A stretch of 64,000 nt of DNA from Amycolatopsis arida (GTDB taxonomy: Bacteria; Actinomycetota; Actinomycetes; Mycobacteriales; Pseudonocardiaceae). A program made the position numbers and the translations under genes. The notes beneath the pieces were generated by a model. That model had not been told where the DNA came from. It did not search any database and was given only the letters and a program-made list of their open reading frames with translations. This document shows positions 10,233-18,161 of the stretch, piece after piece. How positions within the stretch are numbered: the stretch's first letter is position 1; the number at the start of each line of letters is the position of its first letter. Where the stretch lies: NCBI RefSeq assembly GCF_900115565.1, contig NZ_FOWW01000005.1, positions 310,001-374,000 of the forward strand, read 5' to 3'.

Positions 10233-11048
10233 TTGGCTCGACACCGCTCCCCCGGCGGCCAAGCTCCTTCCCCGGTACTCGAACAGGCACTGGACGGTGC
10301 CGTCGTTCGCGTCCGGGGGTCACATCGGCTTCCCGCGCCCTCGTCGGCCCTGCGCGGCCGCGTGGTGGTCGCGGCCGTCGCCGCTGGCGCGTTCGCCGCC
10401 GCTGCCGCCGGTCAGACCCTGCAGACCGTTGCCTCCGCCGACTCGGACACCGGGGTAACACCGCTCGCCAGCGCGCGTGACGCGAGCGCGGCCCTCGGCG
10501 TCGGTGGTGACGCACCCGCCGCGCCCGAGCTGCTCCCGGTGGCCCGCAACAGCGACGCGTCGGCCGAGGTGCAGAAGCTCACCGACAGCTCCGAGGTCAC
10601 CCAGGCTCGCATCGAGCGCGAGGCCGAAGCGGCCCGCAAGGCCGCCGAGGAGGCCGCCCGCCCGAAGACCGTCCTCCCCGCGCAGGGCCGGTTCACCTCG
10701 GGCTTCGGCATGCGGTGGGGCGCGCCCCACTACGGCATCGACATCGCCAACGCCATCGGCACCCCGATCGTCGCGGCCGCGGACGGCAAGGTCATCGAGG
10801 CCGGCCCCGCCAGCGGTTTCGGCCTGTGGGTGAAGATCCGGCTCTCCGACGGCACCACGCACGTCTACGGCCACATGCACAGCTACTCGGTGCGCGTGGG
10901 GCAGAACGTGAAGGCCGGCGAGAAGATCGCCGAGATCGGCAACCGCGGCCAGTCCACCGGTCCGCACCTGCACTTCGAGGTGTGGACCCCGGACGGCAGG
11001 AAGGTCGACCCTCGCGCCTGGCTCGCCGCGCGCGGCGTCAGCGTCTGA
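10233..11048 (+). CDS. M23 family metallopeptidase (LytM-type), membrane-anchored
   Basis: This 271-aa protein has a basic N-terminus, one hydrophobic segment (about residues 42-60) that acts as signal or anchor, a charged Ala/Glu/Lys coiled-coil-like stretch (IEREAEAARKAAEEAARP), and a C-terminal peptidase M23 domain. The zinc ligands HxxxD (HYGIDIAN) and HxH (HLHFEVW) are intact, so it should be an active peptidoglycan endopeptidase, acting outside the membrane. TTG at 10233 was chosen because GGAAGG precedes it and MARHRSPGG fits the family start. It is the counterpart of Rv0950c, next to uvrD1. Confidence 0.9.
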   Translation: MARHRSPGGQAPSPVLEQALDGAVVRVRGSHRLPAPSSALRGRVVVAAVAAGAFAAAAAGQTLQTVASADSDTGVTPLASARDASAALGVGGDAPAAPELLPVARNSDASAEVQKLTDSSEVTQARIEREAEAARKAAEEAARPKTVLPAQGRFTSGFGMRWGAPHYGIDIANAIGTPIVAAADGKVIEAGPASGFGLWVKIRLSDGTTHVYGHMHSYSVRVGQNVKAGEKIAEIGNRGQSTGPHLHFEVWTPDGRKVDPRAWLAARGVSV

Positions 11049-11058
11049 CCGACCCGAC

Positions 11059-11388
11059 CTACCGTCGGGGTACCCGGCGCAGGAAGTAGCCGACCGCCAC
11101 CTGCCAGACGGTGCACAGCTCGCCGTTCCGGTGCGCCGGCGGCAGCCACCACCTCCGGTGCCCGCAGCCGGCACACCGGCCGTCCGCTCCCCGTGCGTGG
11201 CGACGCAACAACGCCCGCCACGCGGCGACCAGCCTGACGACCTCCGGCGCCAGTGGTCCCCGCTCCCCGTTCGCCCGCGCCGCGAGTTCGTCCAGGTAGC
11301 GACATACCCCGGCGGCGACGAGATGAAACGCTTCGTGCTCCACACCGCGGTCCCCCGTTTCCAGGGTGGCGGGTGGCCACCCTGACAT
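11059..11388 (-). CDS. Small Cys/His-rich hypothetical protein under a LexA box
   Basis: This is a 109-aa protein. The first ~65 residues look helical (VCRYLDELAARANGERG), followed by a putative zinc-ribbon: C72-x2-C75-x-H77, H86 and C92, then VWQVAVGYFLRR. I do not recognise a named family. The ATG at 11388 overlaps a perfect SOS operator, so expression should rise on DNA damage. It sits between the M23 peptidase gene and uvrD1, 58 bp after a DHFR-like gene on the same strand. A DNA-repair or damage-response role is inferred from the operator only. Confidence 0.75.
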   Translation of the reverse strand: MSGWPPATLETGDRGVEHEAFHLVAAGVCRYLDELAARANGERGPLAPEVVRLVAAWRALLRRHARGADGRCAGCGHRRWWLPPAHRNGELCTVWQVAVGYFLRRVPRR

Positions 11389-11413
11389 CGAACTTGTGTT
11401 CGAGCCGAGGGTA
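11388..11413 (-). promoter_or_regulatory. LexA (SOS) box with -10 element
   Basis: TCGAAC-TTGT-GTTCGA (11388-11403) is a perfect match to the actinobacterial LexA consensus TCGAAC-N4-GTTCGA. A -10-like TACCCT lies at 11408-11413 (minus strand), so the predicted transcription start falls inside the box and the box touches the ATG. This is the normal geometry for repression by LexA. Confidence 0.85.
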
Positions 11414-11446
11414 GGGAGGGGGTCTGACAGTTTCGGTGGGGTGGCG

Positions 11447-12001
11447 TCAGGCGCGCACGTACCGCAGGTAGACCGTCCCGGACGGGAAGGTCCGCTGCTC
11501 CGCCAGCCGCAGGGGCACCCTTGTTCCGGCGGCGAGGTACGGCGTGCCGCCGCCGAGCACGACGGGCAGGACGAACATCGCGAACTCGTCGATCAGGTCC
11601 ACCAGCGCGGCGGCCAGCGTGGGGCCACCGAGGCTCAGGTCGCCTTCGGTGCTCCGCTTGAGGCGTCGCACCTCGGCCTCCGCCTGGTCACGGCGGACGA
11701 CGCGGACCCCGTCGGGCACGGTGTCGAGGGTGTCCGAGAACATGATCCGCGGGGTGTCCAGGTAGATCCGGGCGAACTCCCGCTCGACCTCGGGCAGGTC
11801 CGCCCGCGCCGCGGCCGCGGTCCACGGCTCCTCCATCACCTCGTAGAGGCGCCGCCCGAACAGGAAGGCGGCCGCGGACCGGGCCTGCTCGTTCGCCAGC
11901 CGGTGCACCTCCTCGTCCGGCTCCAAGAACGCGATACTGCCGGCCGCGTCCTCGACGTACCCGTCGAGCGACACGATCATCGAATAGCAAACCCTGCCCA
12001 T
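11447..12001 (-). CDS. Dihydrofolate reductase-family (RibD C-terminal domain) protein
   Basis: This is a 184-aa protein of the RibD_C/DHFR-like fold, beginning MGRVCYSMIVSLDGYVED, with FLFGRRLYEVME and the nucleotide-binding SLGGPTLAAALVDLIDEF and PVVLGGGTPYL. Members are NADPH-dependent reductases of mostly unknown substrate, so I do not name one. The ATG at 12001 has GGGAG upstream. A second, divergent member of the same family lies at 15551-16120. Confidence 0.9.
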   Translation of the reverse strand: MGRVCYSMIVSLDGYVEDAAGSIAFLEPDEEVHRLANEQARSAAAFLFGRRLYEVMEEPWTAAAARADLPEVEREFARIYLDTPRIMFSDTLDTVPDGVRVVRRDQAEAEVRRLKRSTEGDLSLGGPTLAAALVDLIDEFAMFVLPVVLGGGTPYLAAGTRVPLRLAEQRTFPSGTVYLRYVRA

Positions 12002-12082
12002 GGTGCGCTCCCTGTCGTCCGACGCCATCGCCAGGGCAGCCTTCCCGCCCCGGCGAAACTCATCGGCGGGAACGGCAAGATG

Positions 12083-14518
12083 TCAGAGCTTCACCATGGG
12101 CACGCTGCCGATCAGCATCAGCCGGACCTTGCCGGCGGTGCCGAAGTCGATCGTCGCGGTGGCCCGCGGCCCGCTGCCCTCGGTGGCCACCACCGTGCCG
12201 AGCCCGTACTTGTCGTGGCTGACCCGGTCGCCGACGTCCAGCTTGAGCGCCACCGTGTCCTTCCAGCCCTTGAACGACGTCGTCCGCATCCCGCCCGCCG
12301 CCAGGCCCGCCTGCGCGGAGTCGGCGCCGAACGACCGCCGGCCCCAGGTGGTGGCCGCGCGCGGCGCGGCACCGCCCTCCCGGCGCGTCGGGTCCTCCCG
12401 CCGCCACTCCACCAGCTCGGCCGGGATCTCGTCGAGGAACCGCGACGCCGGGTTGGTCATCGGCTGCCCCCACGCGGTGCGCACCACCGCCCTGGACAGG
12501 TACAACCGTTCCCGCGCCCTGGTGATCGCCACGTACGCGAGCCGCCGCTCCTCGGCCAGCTCGGCCGGCTCGCCGAGGGCCCGGAGGTGAGGGAACACGC
12601 CGTCCTCCCAGCCGGTGCAGAACACCACCGGGTACTCCAGCCCCTTGGCCGTGTGCACGGTCATCAGCGTGACCACCCCGGTGTCGCCCTGCTCGCCCGA
12701 CTCGTCCGCGCTGGGGATCGAGTCCGCGTCGGCCACCAGCGACACCCGCTCCAGGAACGCCGGCAGCGAGCCCGGCTCCGGCACGCCGGCGTCCTCGTCC
12801 TCCGGTGCCGGCACGGTCTCGGCGATCTCGGCGAACTCCCTGGCCACGGTGACCAGCTCGTCGAGGTTCTCCAGCCGGGAGGCGTCCTGCGGGTCGTCGG
12901 ACTCCTCCAGCTCGGCGCGGTACCCGGTGCGGTCCAGCACGGCGGTCAGCAGGTCGGCGACCTCGTGCCCGTCCTCGACCAGCTCGTGCAACCCGTCGAG
13001 CAGCTCGACGAACCCGGCGATGCACTTCTGCGAGCGCGGGTTCAGCAGCGGCACCGTCCCGGCGGCCGCGGCCCGCAGCGCGGCCGCGAAGGAGATCCGC
13101 TCGCGCTCGGCGTGGGTGGCCACCACGGCCTCCGCGCGGTCGCCGATGCCCCGCTTGGGCACGTTCAGGATCCGGCGCAGGCTGACGTCGTCCTCGGGGT
13201 TGGCCAGCACCCGCAGGTAGGCCAGCGCGTCGCGCACCTCGCGCCGCTCGTAGAAGCGCACCCCGCCGACCACCCGGTAGGGCAGCCCGAGCCGGATGAA
13301 GATCTCCTCGAACACCCGCGACTGGTTGTTCGTCCGGTAGAACACGGCGACGTCGGAGTAGCTCGCCTCGCCCGCGTCGGCCAACGCGTCGATCTCCCCG
13401 GCGACGAACGCCGCCTCGTCGTGCTCGTTGTCGGCGACGTAGCCGACGATCTTCTCCCCGTCACCGGAGTCGGTCCAGAGCCGCTTGTCCCGCCGGTTCG
13501 GGTTCCGCGCGATTACCGCGTTCGCCGCGGACAGGATGGTCTGCGTGGAGCGGTAGTTCTGCTCCAGCAGGATGGTGCGCGCGTTCGGGAAGTCGCGCTC
13601 GAACTCCTCGATGTTGCGGATCGTCGCGCCGCGGAACGCGTAGATCGACTGGTCGGCGTCGCCCACCACGCACAGCTCGGCCGGCTCCAGGCCCGACTCC
13701 GTCGGCCGGGTCCCGACACCGCCTCCAGGGCCGGCGGGCCCGGCCAGCTCGCGGACCAGGGTGTACTGCGCGTGGTTGGTGTCCTGGTACTCGTCGACCA
13801 GCACGTGCCGGAACCGGCGCCGGTAGTGCTCGGTGACGTCCGGGAACACCTGGAACAGCTCGACCGTGCGCATGATCAGGTCGTCGAAGTCCATCGCGTT
13901 GGCCTGGCGCAGCCGGCGCTGGTACTCGGCGTAGACCTCGGCCACCCTGCGCTCCAGGTCGTTGCCCGCCCTCCCGGCGGCGGCGTCCGCGTCGAGCAGC
14001 TCGTTCTTCAGGTTGGAGATGTGCACGGCCAGCGTGCGCGCCGGGTACCGCTTGGGGTCGAGGTCGAGGTCCCGCGCGACGAGCGTGATCAGCCGCCGGG
14101 TGTCGTCGGCGTCGTAGATGGAGAAGTTCGACGACATGCCCAGTGTCTTCGCCTCGCGGCGGAGCAGCCGGACGCACATCGAGTGGAACGTCGACACCCA
14201 CATGGCGTTGGCCCGCCGGCCGACCAACTCGCTCACCCGGTCGCGCATCTCGGCCGCGGCCTTGTTGGTGAACGTGATCGCCACGACCTGGCCGGGCCGC
14301 ACGTCCCGCTCGGCGAGCAGGTAGGCGATCCGGCGGGTCAGCACCCGGGTCTTGCCGGAGCCGGCGCCGGCCACCACCAGCAGGGGCGAGCCGGTGTGCT
14401 CGACCGCGGCGCGCTGGGCGGGGTTGAGGTCGCCGAGCAGGTCGCGGTGCCGGTCGACGTCCCGTGGCGAGTGACCACCCGGGGCGGGTTCGGAAGGCAG
14501 ATCGAAGAGGGTGCTCAT
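12083..14518 (-). CDS. pcrA: ATP-dependent DNA helicase PcrA/UvrD1
   Basis: This is an 811-aa SF1A helicase for repair and replication. It has a Q-motif near LNPAQRAAVEH, Walker A GAGSGKT, TFTNKAAAEMRDRV, motif II DEYQD, GDADQSIYAFRGA, QNYRST, and motif V/VI segments including TVHTAKGLEYPVVF and VAITRARERLYL. The ~50-aa C-terminal domain (GDRVSHDKYGLGTVV) is the Tudor-like RNA-polymerase/Ku-interacting tail of the PcrA/UvrD1 class. It starts at ATG 14518. The start region faces the divergent chorismate mutase leader, as in Rv0949/Rv0948c. Confidence 0.97.
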   Translation of the reverse strand: MSTLFDLPSEPAPGGHSPRDVDRHRDLLGDLNPAQRAAVEHTGSPLLVVAGAGSGKTRVLTRRIAYLLAERDVRPGQVVAITFTNKAAAEMRDRVSELVGRRANAMWVSTFHSMCVRLLRREAKTLGMSSNFSIYDADDTRRLITLVARDLDLDPKRYPARTLAVHISNLKNELLDADAAAGRAGNDLERRVAEVYAEYQRRLRQANAMDFDDLIMRTVELFQVFPDVTEHYRRRFRHVLVDEYQDTNHAQYTLVRELAGPAGPGGGVGTRPTESGLEPAELCVVGDADQSIYAFRGATIRNIEEFERDFPNARTILLEQNYRSTQTILSAANAVIARNPNRRDKRLWTDSGDGEKIVGYVADNEHDEAAFVAGEIDALADAGEASYSDVAVFYRTNNQSRVFEEIFIRLGLPYRVVGGVRFYERREVRDALAYLRVLANPEDDVSLRRILNVPKRGIGDRAEAVVATHAERERISFAAALRAAAAGTVPLLNPRSQKCIAGFVELLDGLHELVEDGHEVADLLTAVLDRTGYRAELEESDDPQDASRLENLDELVTVAREFAEIAETVPAPEDEDAGVPEPGSLPAFLERVSLVADADSIPSADESGEQGDTGVVTLMTVHTAKGLEYPVVFCTGWEDGVFPHLRALGEPAELAEERRLAYVAITRARERLYLSRAVVRTAWGQPMTNPASRFLDEIPAELVEWRREDPTRREGGAAPRAATTWGRRSFGADSAQAGLAAGGMRTTSFKGWKDTVALKLDVGDRVSHDKYGLGTVVATEGSGPRATATIDFGTAGKVRLMLIGSVPMVKL

Positions 14519-14610
14519 CAGGAGTTCACGCTACCCGCCGGCACCGACGCCGCCGAGGGTCACCGGACGGCGTGCCGCGCGCGGTGCCGCTGTTGTGCCA
14601 TACTGGCCGC

Positions 14611-14673
14611 GTGCGGCACGACACTTTCCGATTTTTCTACGGGAACCGGACTCCGGCTCCCGTGATCGCGTAG
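14611..14673 (+). CDS. Phe/Tyr-rich leader peptide (20 aa) of the chorismate mutase attenuator
   Basis: A GTG at 14611 opens a 20-codon frame ending at TAG 14671-14673. Codons 6, 8 and 9 are Phe and codon 10 is Tyr (TFRFFY). A CATACT -10-like element (14599-14604) lies six bases before the GTG, fitting a leaderless transcript. The aromatic codons stand immediately before the first hairpin of an attenuator upstream of chorismate mutase, an enzyme of Phe/Tyr synthesis. This is too short for routine annotation; the case rests on codon content and RNA structure together. Confidence 0.75.
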   Translation: MRHDTFRFFYGNRTPAPVIA

Positions 14674-14722
14674 TGCCCTCGCCATCACCAGAAAGCCCCG
14701 GAGTCCACGGACCCGGGGCTTT
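14641..14722 (+). promoter_or_regulatory. Transcription attenuator upstream of chorismate mutase
   Basis: Three mutually exclusive RNA pairings can be read directly. The pause hairpin is GGGA-a-CCGG-act-CCGG-c-TCCC (14641-14661). The antiterminator is GGACTCCGG (14648-14656) with CCGGAGTCC (14698-14706), a perfect 9-bp match. The terminator is AAAGCCCCGG (14692-14701) with CCGGGGCTTT (14713-14722). A ribosome stalled on the Phe/Tyr codons would melt the pause hairpin, free 14648-14656 for the antiterminator and allow read-through. Fast translation would leave the terminator. Confidence 0.8.
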
Positions 14723-14768
14723 CGTCGGCTCCGGGCCGGATCGGGATCCGGACCGACCGGAGGACCAG

Positions 14769-15065
14769 ATGAACACGCAGACGCACGAGGCGGGCGCCGC
14801 GGAGAACGGTGGGACCGGCGACCAGCCGGACATCGAGACCCTGCGCAAGGAGATCGACTGGTTGGACGCGGAGATCCTGCGGCTGGTGAAGCGCCGGATC
14901 GAGGTGTCGAGGACGATCGGCGCCGCCAGGATGGCCGCGGGCGGGCCGCGGATCGTCTACAACCGGGAGATGGACGTGCTGGCCCGGTACCGCGAGCTCG
15001 GGCCGGAGGGCCGCCAGCTCGCCATGGCGCTGCTGAACCTGGGGCGTGGCCGGCTCGGTCGGTGA
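14769..15065 (+). CDS. Chorismate mutase, AroQ type
   Basis: This 98-aa enzyme converts chorismate to prephenate, the first committed step to Phe and Tyr. It matches the short intracellular actinobacterial AroQ class (Rv0948c). The core is IETLRKEIDWLDAEILRLVKRR, with the Arg and Lys of the active site, followed by SRTIGAARMAAGGPRIVYNRE. These small enzymes are known to be activated by the DAHP synthase AroG. The ATG at 14769 has GGAGG five bases upstream. Expression is probably controlled by the Phe/Tyr attenuator just upstream. It is divergent from pcrA. Confidence 0.95.
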   Translation: MNTQTHEAGAAENGGTGDQPDIETLRKEIDWLDAEILRLVKRRIEVSRTIGAARMAAGGPRIVYNREMDVLARYRELGPEGRQLAMALLNLGRGRLGR

Positions 15066-15128
15066 GCCCGGGAAAGATCCGGGTGTTCCCCCGATCCGGT
15101 CCAGGCGGGCAACGGGCAGACTGGACGC

Positions 15129-15443
15129 ATGGAGACGATCGTCAACCTGATCGCCGTCGTCATCGCGATCGCCAGCGTGCTGGCGGCGCTCGGCCACGCG
15201 GGATACCTGGCGCTGCTGGCCAGCGCGGCGAACAAGCGGGCCGGCGGCACGCCGATCGCCCAGTACGTCCGGTCCCGGTGGCCGGTGGCCGGCGGCACCC
15301 TCGCGGCGTCCCTGCTGGCCTGGCTGTTCACCTCGGGGAATACCGGAATGGACGTGCTGGCGATCCTCCTGGCCGCCGGTAGTGGCACGGTCGCCACGAA
15401 GGCACTGCAGTCCACCCAGGCCAAGTACCGCAGCGGCGGCTGA
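15129..15443 (+). CDS. Small membrane protein, unknown function
   Basis: This is a 104-aa protein with hydrophobic segments at about residues 4-32 (NLIAVVIAIASVLAALGHAGYLALL), 52-67 and 74-90, joined by a basic loop (RSRWPV). I recognise no family. It lies 63 bp downstream of chorismate mutase on the same strand and may be co-transcribed. No good Shine-Dalgarno sequence precedes the ATG at 15129. Confidence 0.65.
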   Translation: METIVNLIAVVIAIASVLAALGHAGYLALLASAANKRAGGTPIAQYVRSRWPVAGGTLAASLLAWLFTSGNTGMDVLAILLAAGSGTVATKALQSTQAKYRSGG

Positions 15444-15550
15444 GCGGGGGTAGCCCGCGCACCGCACGGCGCGATGAGCTCTCCTCCCGCCGCGGGTCTG
15501 TCCCGGTGAGCCCGCGGAAACCGCGCGGGCCACGAGCGAGGAGGAGCGCG

Positions 15551-16120
15551 ATGCGCAAGGTGGTCCTGTGGATGCAGGTGTCCGTCGACGGCTTCGTCGA
15601 GGGGCCGAACGGCGAGTTCGACTGGCCGGTGGTCGGCGAGGAGCTGCACCGCCACTTCCTCGACGAGGCCGGGACGATGGGCACCTTCCTGTACGGCCGG
15701 AAGGTGTACGAGCTGATGGCCTCCTTCTGGCCCGATCCGGCGCGTTTCGGCGCGAGCACCGAGTTCGACCTGCGGTTCTCGGAGTTGTGGAAGCCAATGC
15801 CGAAGGTCGTCCTCTCCACCACCCTGGAGCGGGCCGACTGGAACGCCGAGGTCGTCCGCGGCGACGTCGCCAAGGAGGTGGCCAAGCTCAGGCGGCGACC
15901 GGGCGGGGACATGGTGCTGTTCGGCGGCGCCGACATCGCCGGGACATTCCTGCGGGAGGGGTTGCTCGACGAGCTCCGCCTGTTCGTGCACCCGGTGGTG
16001 CTCGGTGGCGGCACGCCGCTGTTCCCCACCCCGCTGGACCGCATCGGCCTGCGGCTGGAGTCGGCGAGGACGTTCGACTCGGCGGTGGTCGCGCTGCGCT
16101 ATGCCCCCACTCGGGGGTGA
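15551..16120 (+). CDS. Dihydrofolate reductase-family (RibD C-terminal domain) protein
   Basis: This 189-aa protein starts MRKVVLWMQVSVDGFVEGPNG and carries FLYGRKVYELM, MVLFGGADIAGTFLREGLLDELRL and PVVLGGGTPLF, the standard motifs of the RibD_C reductase-like family. GAGGAGG is positioned just before the ATG at 15551. It is a distant paralogue of the gene at 11447-12001. Substrate unknown. Confidence 0.9.
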   Translation: MRKVVLWMQVSVDGFVEGPNGEFDWPVVGEELHRHFLDEAGTMGTFLYGRKVYELMASFWPDPARFGASTEFDLRFSELWKPMPKVVLSTTLERADWNAEVVRGDVAKEVAKLRRRPGGDMVLFGGADIAGTFLREGLLDELRLFVHPVVLGGGTPLFPTPLDRIGLRLESARTFDSAVVALRYAPTRG

Positions 16121-16553
16121 CCGGCGGAACGACGAGCATGCAGTCGATCGGCACTTGACTACTCCACGGCACCGGGCGGGCGGCGGCGTCCGGCTGATTC
16201 GCCCGATCCGGCGGCGCCGGGGAGGTGCCCGACTACCGAGGAAGGCAGCTCCCCCCCGCGCCAACTGCCCCGACGGAGTGAAAGCGAAGAAACTCCCCGC
16301 CCGGGGGCGCAGAAGGGCCCGAACGCTCTTACGCTTGGTCGGACGAAGACCGCTGTGGCAGGGGTCGGCGGAGCTTCCTGGGAACTGGGCTGCGCACTGT
16401 CCGATGCAAGTGCATCGGCGCCGTGCAGATGACGGCGTGCAGATGCGGATGCGTCGACACGCGGGGCCAGGACCGCTCGGATGCCCGCTCCTCCGTTCGG
16501 GCCATTCCGAGCGGAAACCCGTCAGGTGACCGGAAGGGAGGGGTCCATCCAGC
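16121..16553. other. Intergenic region with operator-like palindrome and direct repeats
   Basis: I see no gene here. At 16401-16418 there is a near-perfect palindrome CCGATGCA-AG-TGCATCGG. Immediately after it the 9-mer GTGCAGATG occurs twice in direct orientation (16423-16431 and 16437-16445). These lie 110-150 bp before the ATG of the next gene and are plausible regulator-binding sites; no cognate regulator can be named. Confidence 0.45.
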
Positions 16554-17873
16554 ATGAACGGCGGGACCGATTCCACCGATCACCAGACCCTGCCCGGGCA
16601 TCGGTCGGGACGCCACCGGCGTGGTCACGGCGCCGGCGGCTGGACCCCGGCGGTGCCGGCGCAGAGCCGCGGCGGCCGGCACGTGGCCCCGGACGACCCG
16701 CTCGAGGCGACCATCCGCGGCTCGTTCCCGGTGGCGTTCCTGAGGGACGGCTATGCCGACCACCCGCACACCACCACCGAGCCGCACCGCCACGGCGGCC
16801 ACCACAGCATCAGCGGGGAGCTGCCGGTGGCCCCACAGGCCCGACTCGCACCCCTCGTGCCGTCAGCCGTCATCGGGAGGCCGGTCGGCGGCGAGGACAC
16901 GGCCGGGCACGACCGTGTCCTCGCCGACCCCACGAACCCCACCGAACCCACCGAACCCATTGACACCGCCGACCTCGCTGATCGCGACCCCGACCGGCCG
17001 ACGGTGCGGCGGACCAGGATCACCCTCACCGCCCCGCCGGAACCACCGGCGTACGCGGAGGTCGACGAGGACGACGCCCGGGTGTACGCGGCGCCGGTCC
17101 CGGACGGGCTGAGCACCTTCGACCTCGGCACGGTGCCCGCCTCGGTCACCCCGCCGAAGAGCTGGCGGAAGGCCGCCTGGTTCGCCACGGTCTCCTCCGG
17201 CGGCGTGGTGGTCGCGCTGCTGCTCGCCGGGTCGTTGCTGGTGGAACCGCCCGGCAACCCCCACTCGCAGGCGATCAACGGATGGACCGAGCGGGGCGGG
17301 CAGCCCCTGCTGGAAGGCGAGGAGCTGGCCGACGAGAGCGACACCATCCGCCGGTCGCCGGAGAGCGGCACCTCCTCGCCGGCCGATGCCGATCCGACCA
17401 CCGACTGGTCGCCGCTCCCCGGGTCCCCCGGCCCCCGCGCGTCGAGCTCGGCGCCGGTGGCCAGGACACCGGGTCCTTCCGCGGCGCCGTCGCCGACCTC
17501 CGAGCAGCGCGCGAAGCCGCGCAAGCCGCCCCCCACCAAGGCCAAGCGGGCCTACGCCCCGCCCAAGCACTTCATGTCGATGGACCCGAAGACCATGGCC
17601 GACCGCTCCGAGTTCTACCTCAACGAGGTCACCGAGAACCCGGCGGCGGCGCACGAGGTGACCACCGGTGAGCTCGCCGCCGGCGGGCCGGAGGGCCTGC
17701 GCCGCCGGCATGGCCACGTTGCCTATTACGAGGTCAAGGAGATCTACGTCGACCCGAACGAGGGCTACACGGTGAACACCGTGGAGGTCACCCATCCCGA
17801 CGGGAGCAAGAGCACGCAGCGCCGCACACTCGTGTTCGGCGACGACACCAAGATCCAGCGCGACGGTGGGTGA
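16554..17873 (+). CDS. Single-pass membrane protein, hypothetical
   Basis: This 439-aa protein has a ~200-aa cytoplasmic, Pro/His/Asp-rich region of low complexity (NPTEPTEPIDTADLADRDPD), one membrane helix at about 207-230 (WFATVSSGGVVVALLLAGSLLV), and a ~200-aa outer part. The outer part starts Ser/Pro/Ala-rich and ends in a folded-looking domain (FYLNEVTENPAAAHEV to VFGDDTKIQ). I recognise no family. Topology resembles the next gene, and the two precede a kinase pair on the same strand, so they may be partners or substrates of the kinases. GGAAGGGAGGGG precedes the ATG. Confidence 0.75.
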   Translation: MNGGTDSTDHQTLPGHRSGRHRRGHGAGGWTPAVPAQSRGGRHVAPDDPLEATIRGSFPVAFLRDGYADHPHTTTEPHRHGGHHSISGELPVAPQARLAPLVPSAVIGRPVGGEDTAGHDRVLADPTNPTEPTEPIDTADLADRDPDRPTVRRTRITLTAPPEPPAYAEVDEDDARVYAAPVPDGLSTFDLGTVPASVTPPKSWRKAAWFATVSSGGVVVALLLAGSLLVEPPGNPHSQAINGWTERGGQPLLEGEELADESDTIRRSPESGTSSPADADPTTDWSPLPGSPGPRASSSAPVARTPGPSAAPSPTSEQRAKPRKPPPTKAKRAYAPPKHFMSMDPKTMADRSEFYLNEVTENPAAAHEVTTGELAAGGPEGLRRRHGHVAYYEVKEIYVDPNEGYTVNTVEVTHPDGSKSTQRRTLVFGDDTKIQRDGG

Positions 17874-17899
17874 CCGCCGCACCTGCTCCCGCCTGCGAA

Positions 17900-17933
17900 T
17901 GCACGTGCGAATGGCCGTGTCCCTTGCACGTGC
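17900..17933. promoter_or_regulatory. Pair of TGCACGTGC palindromes
   Basis: TGCACGTGC occurs at 17900-17908 and again at 17925-17933, 25 bp centre to centre (about 2.4 helical turns). GCACGTGC is itself a perfect palindrome. The pair sits just after the previous gene and about 230 bp before the next start, so it could be an operator; the binding protein is unknown. Confidence 0.35.
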
Positions 17934-18161
17934 CGTGCGGTGAATGGTTGAAATTTGAGCTATCCGGGTGATGGGCACTGCCGCTCGTCGTGTCCCGGAT
18001 ACTGTCCACCGACTCCCGCTGGTCGTCGCCGGACCCACCAGGTTTCCTGGTTCCGGGGTCCGCAACCGCGTGTCCACGAGACACGCACCAGCACGACCGC
18101 AACCGCGGCGGGACCGGCCGACCCGGCCGCCCCGCCATCGCGAGAACGAGGCGAGACAGCA

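Noticed and set aside
11366-14665. 1099-codon open frame on the plus strand
   Set aside because: It is the antisense shadow of the DHFR-like gene and pcrA; all helicase motifs are on the minus strand.
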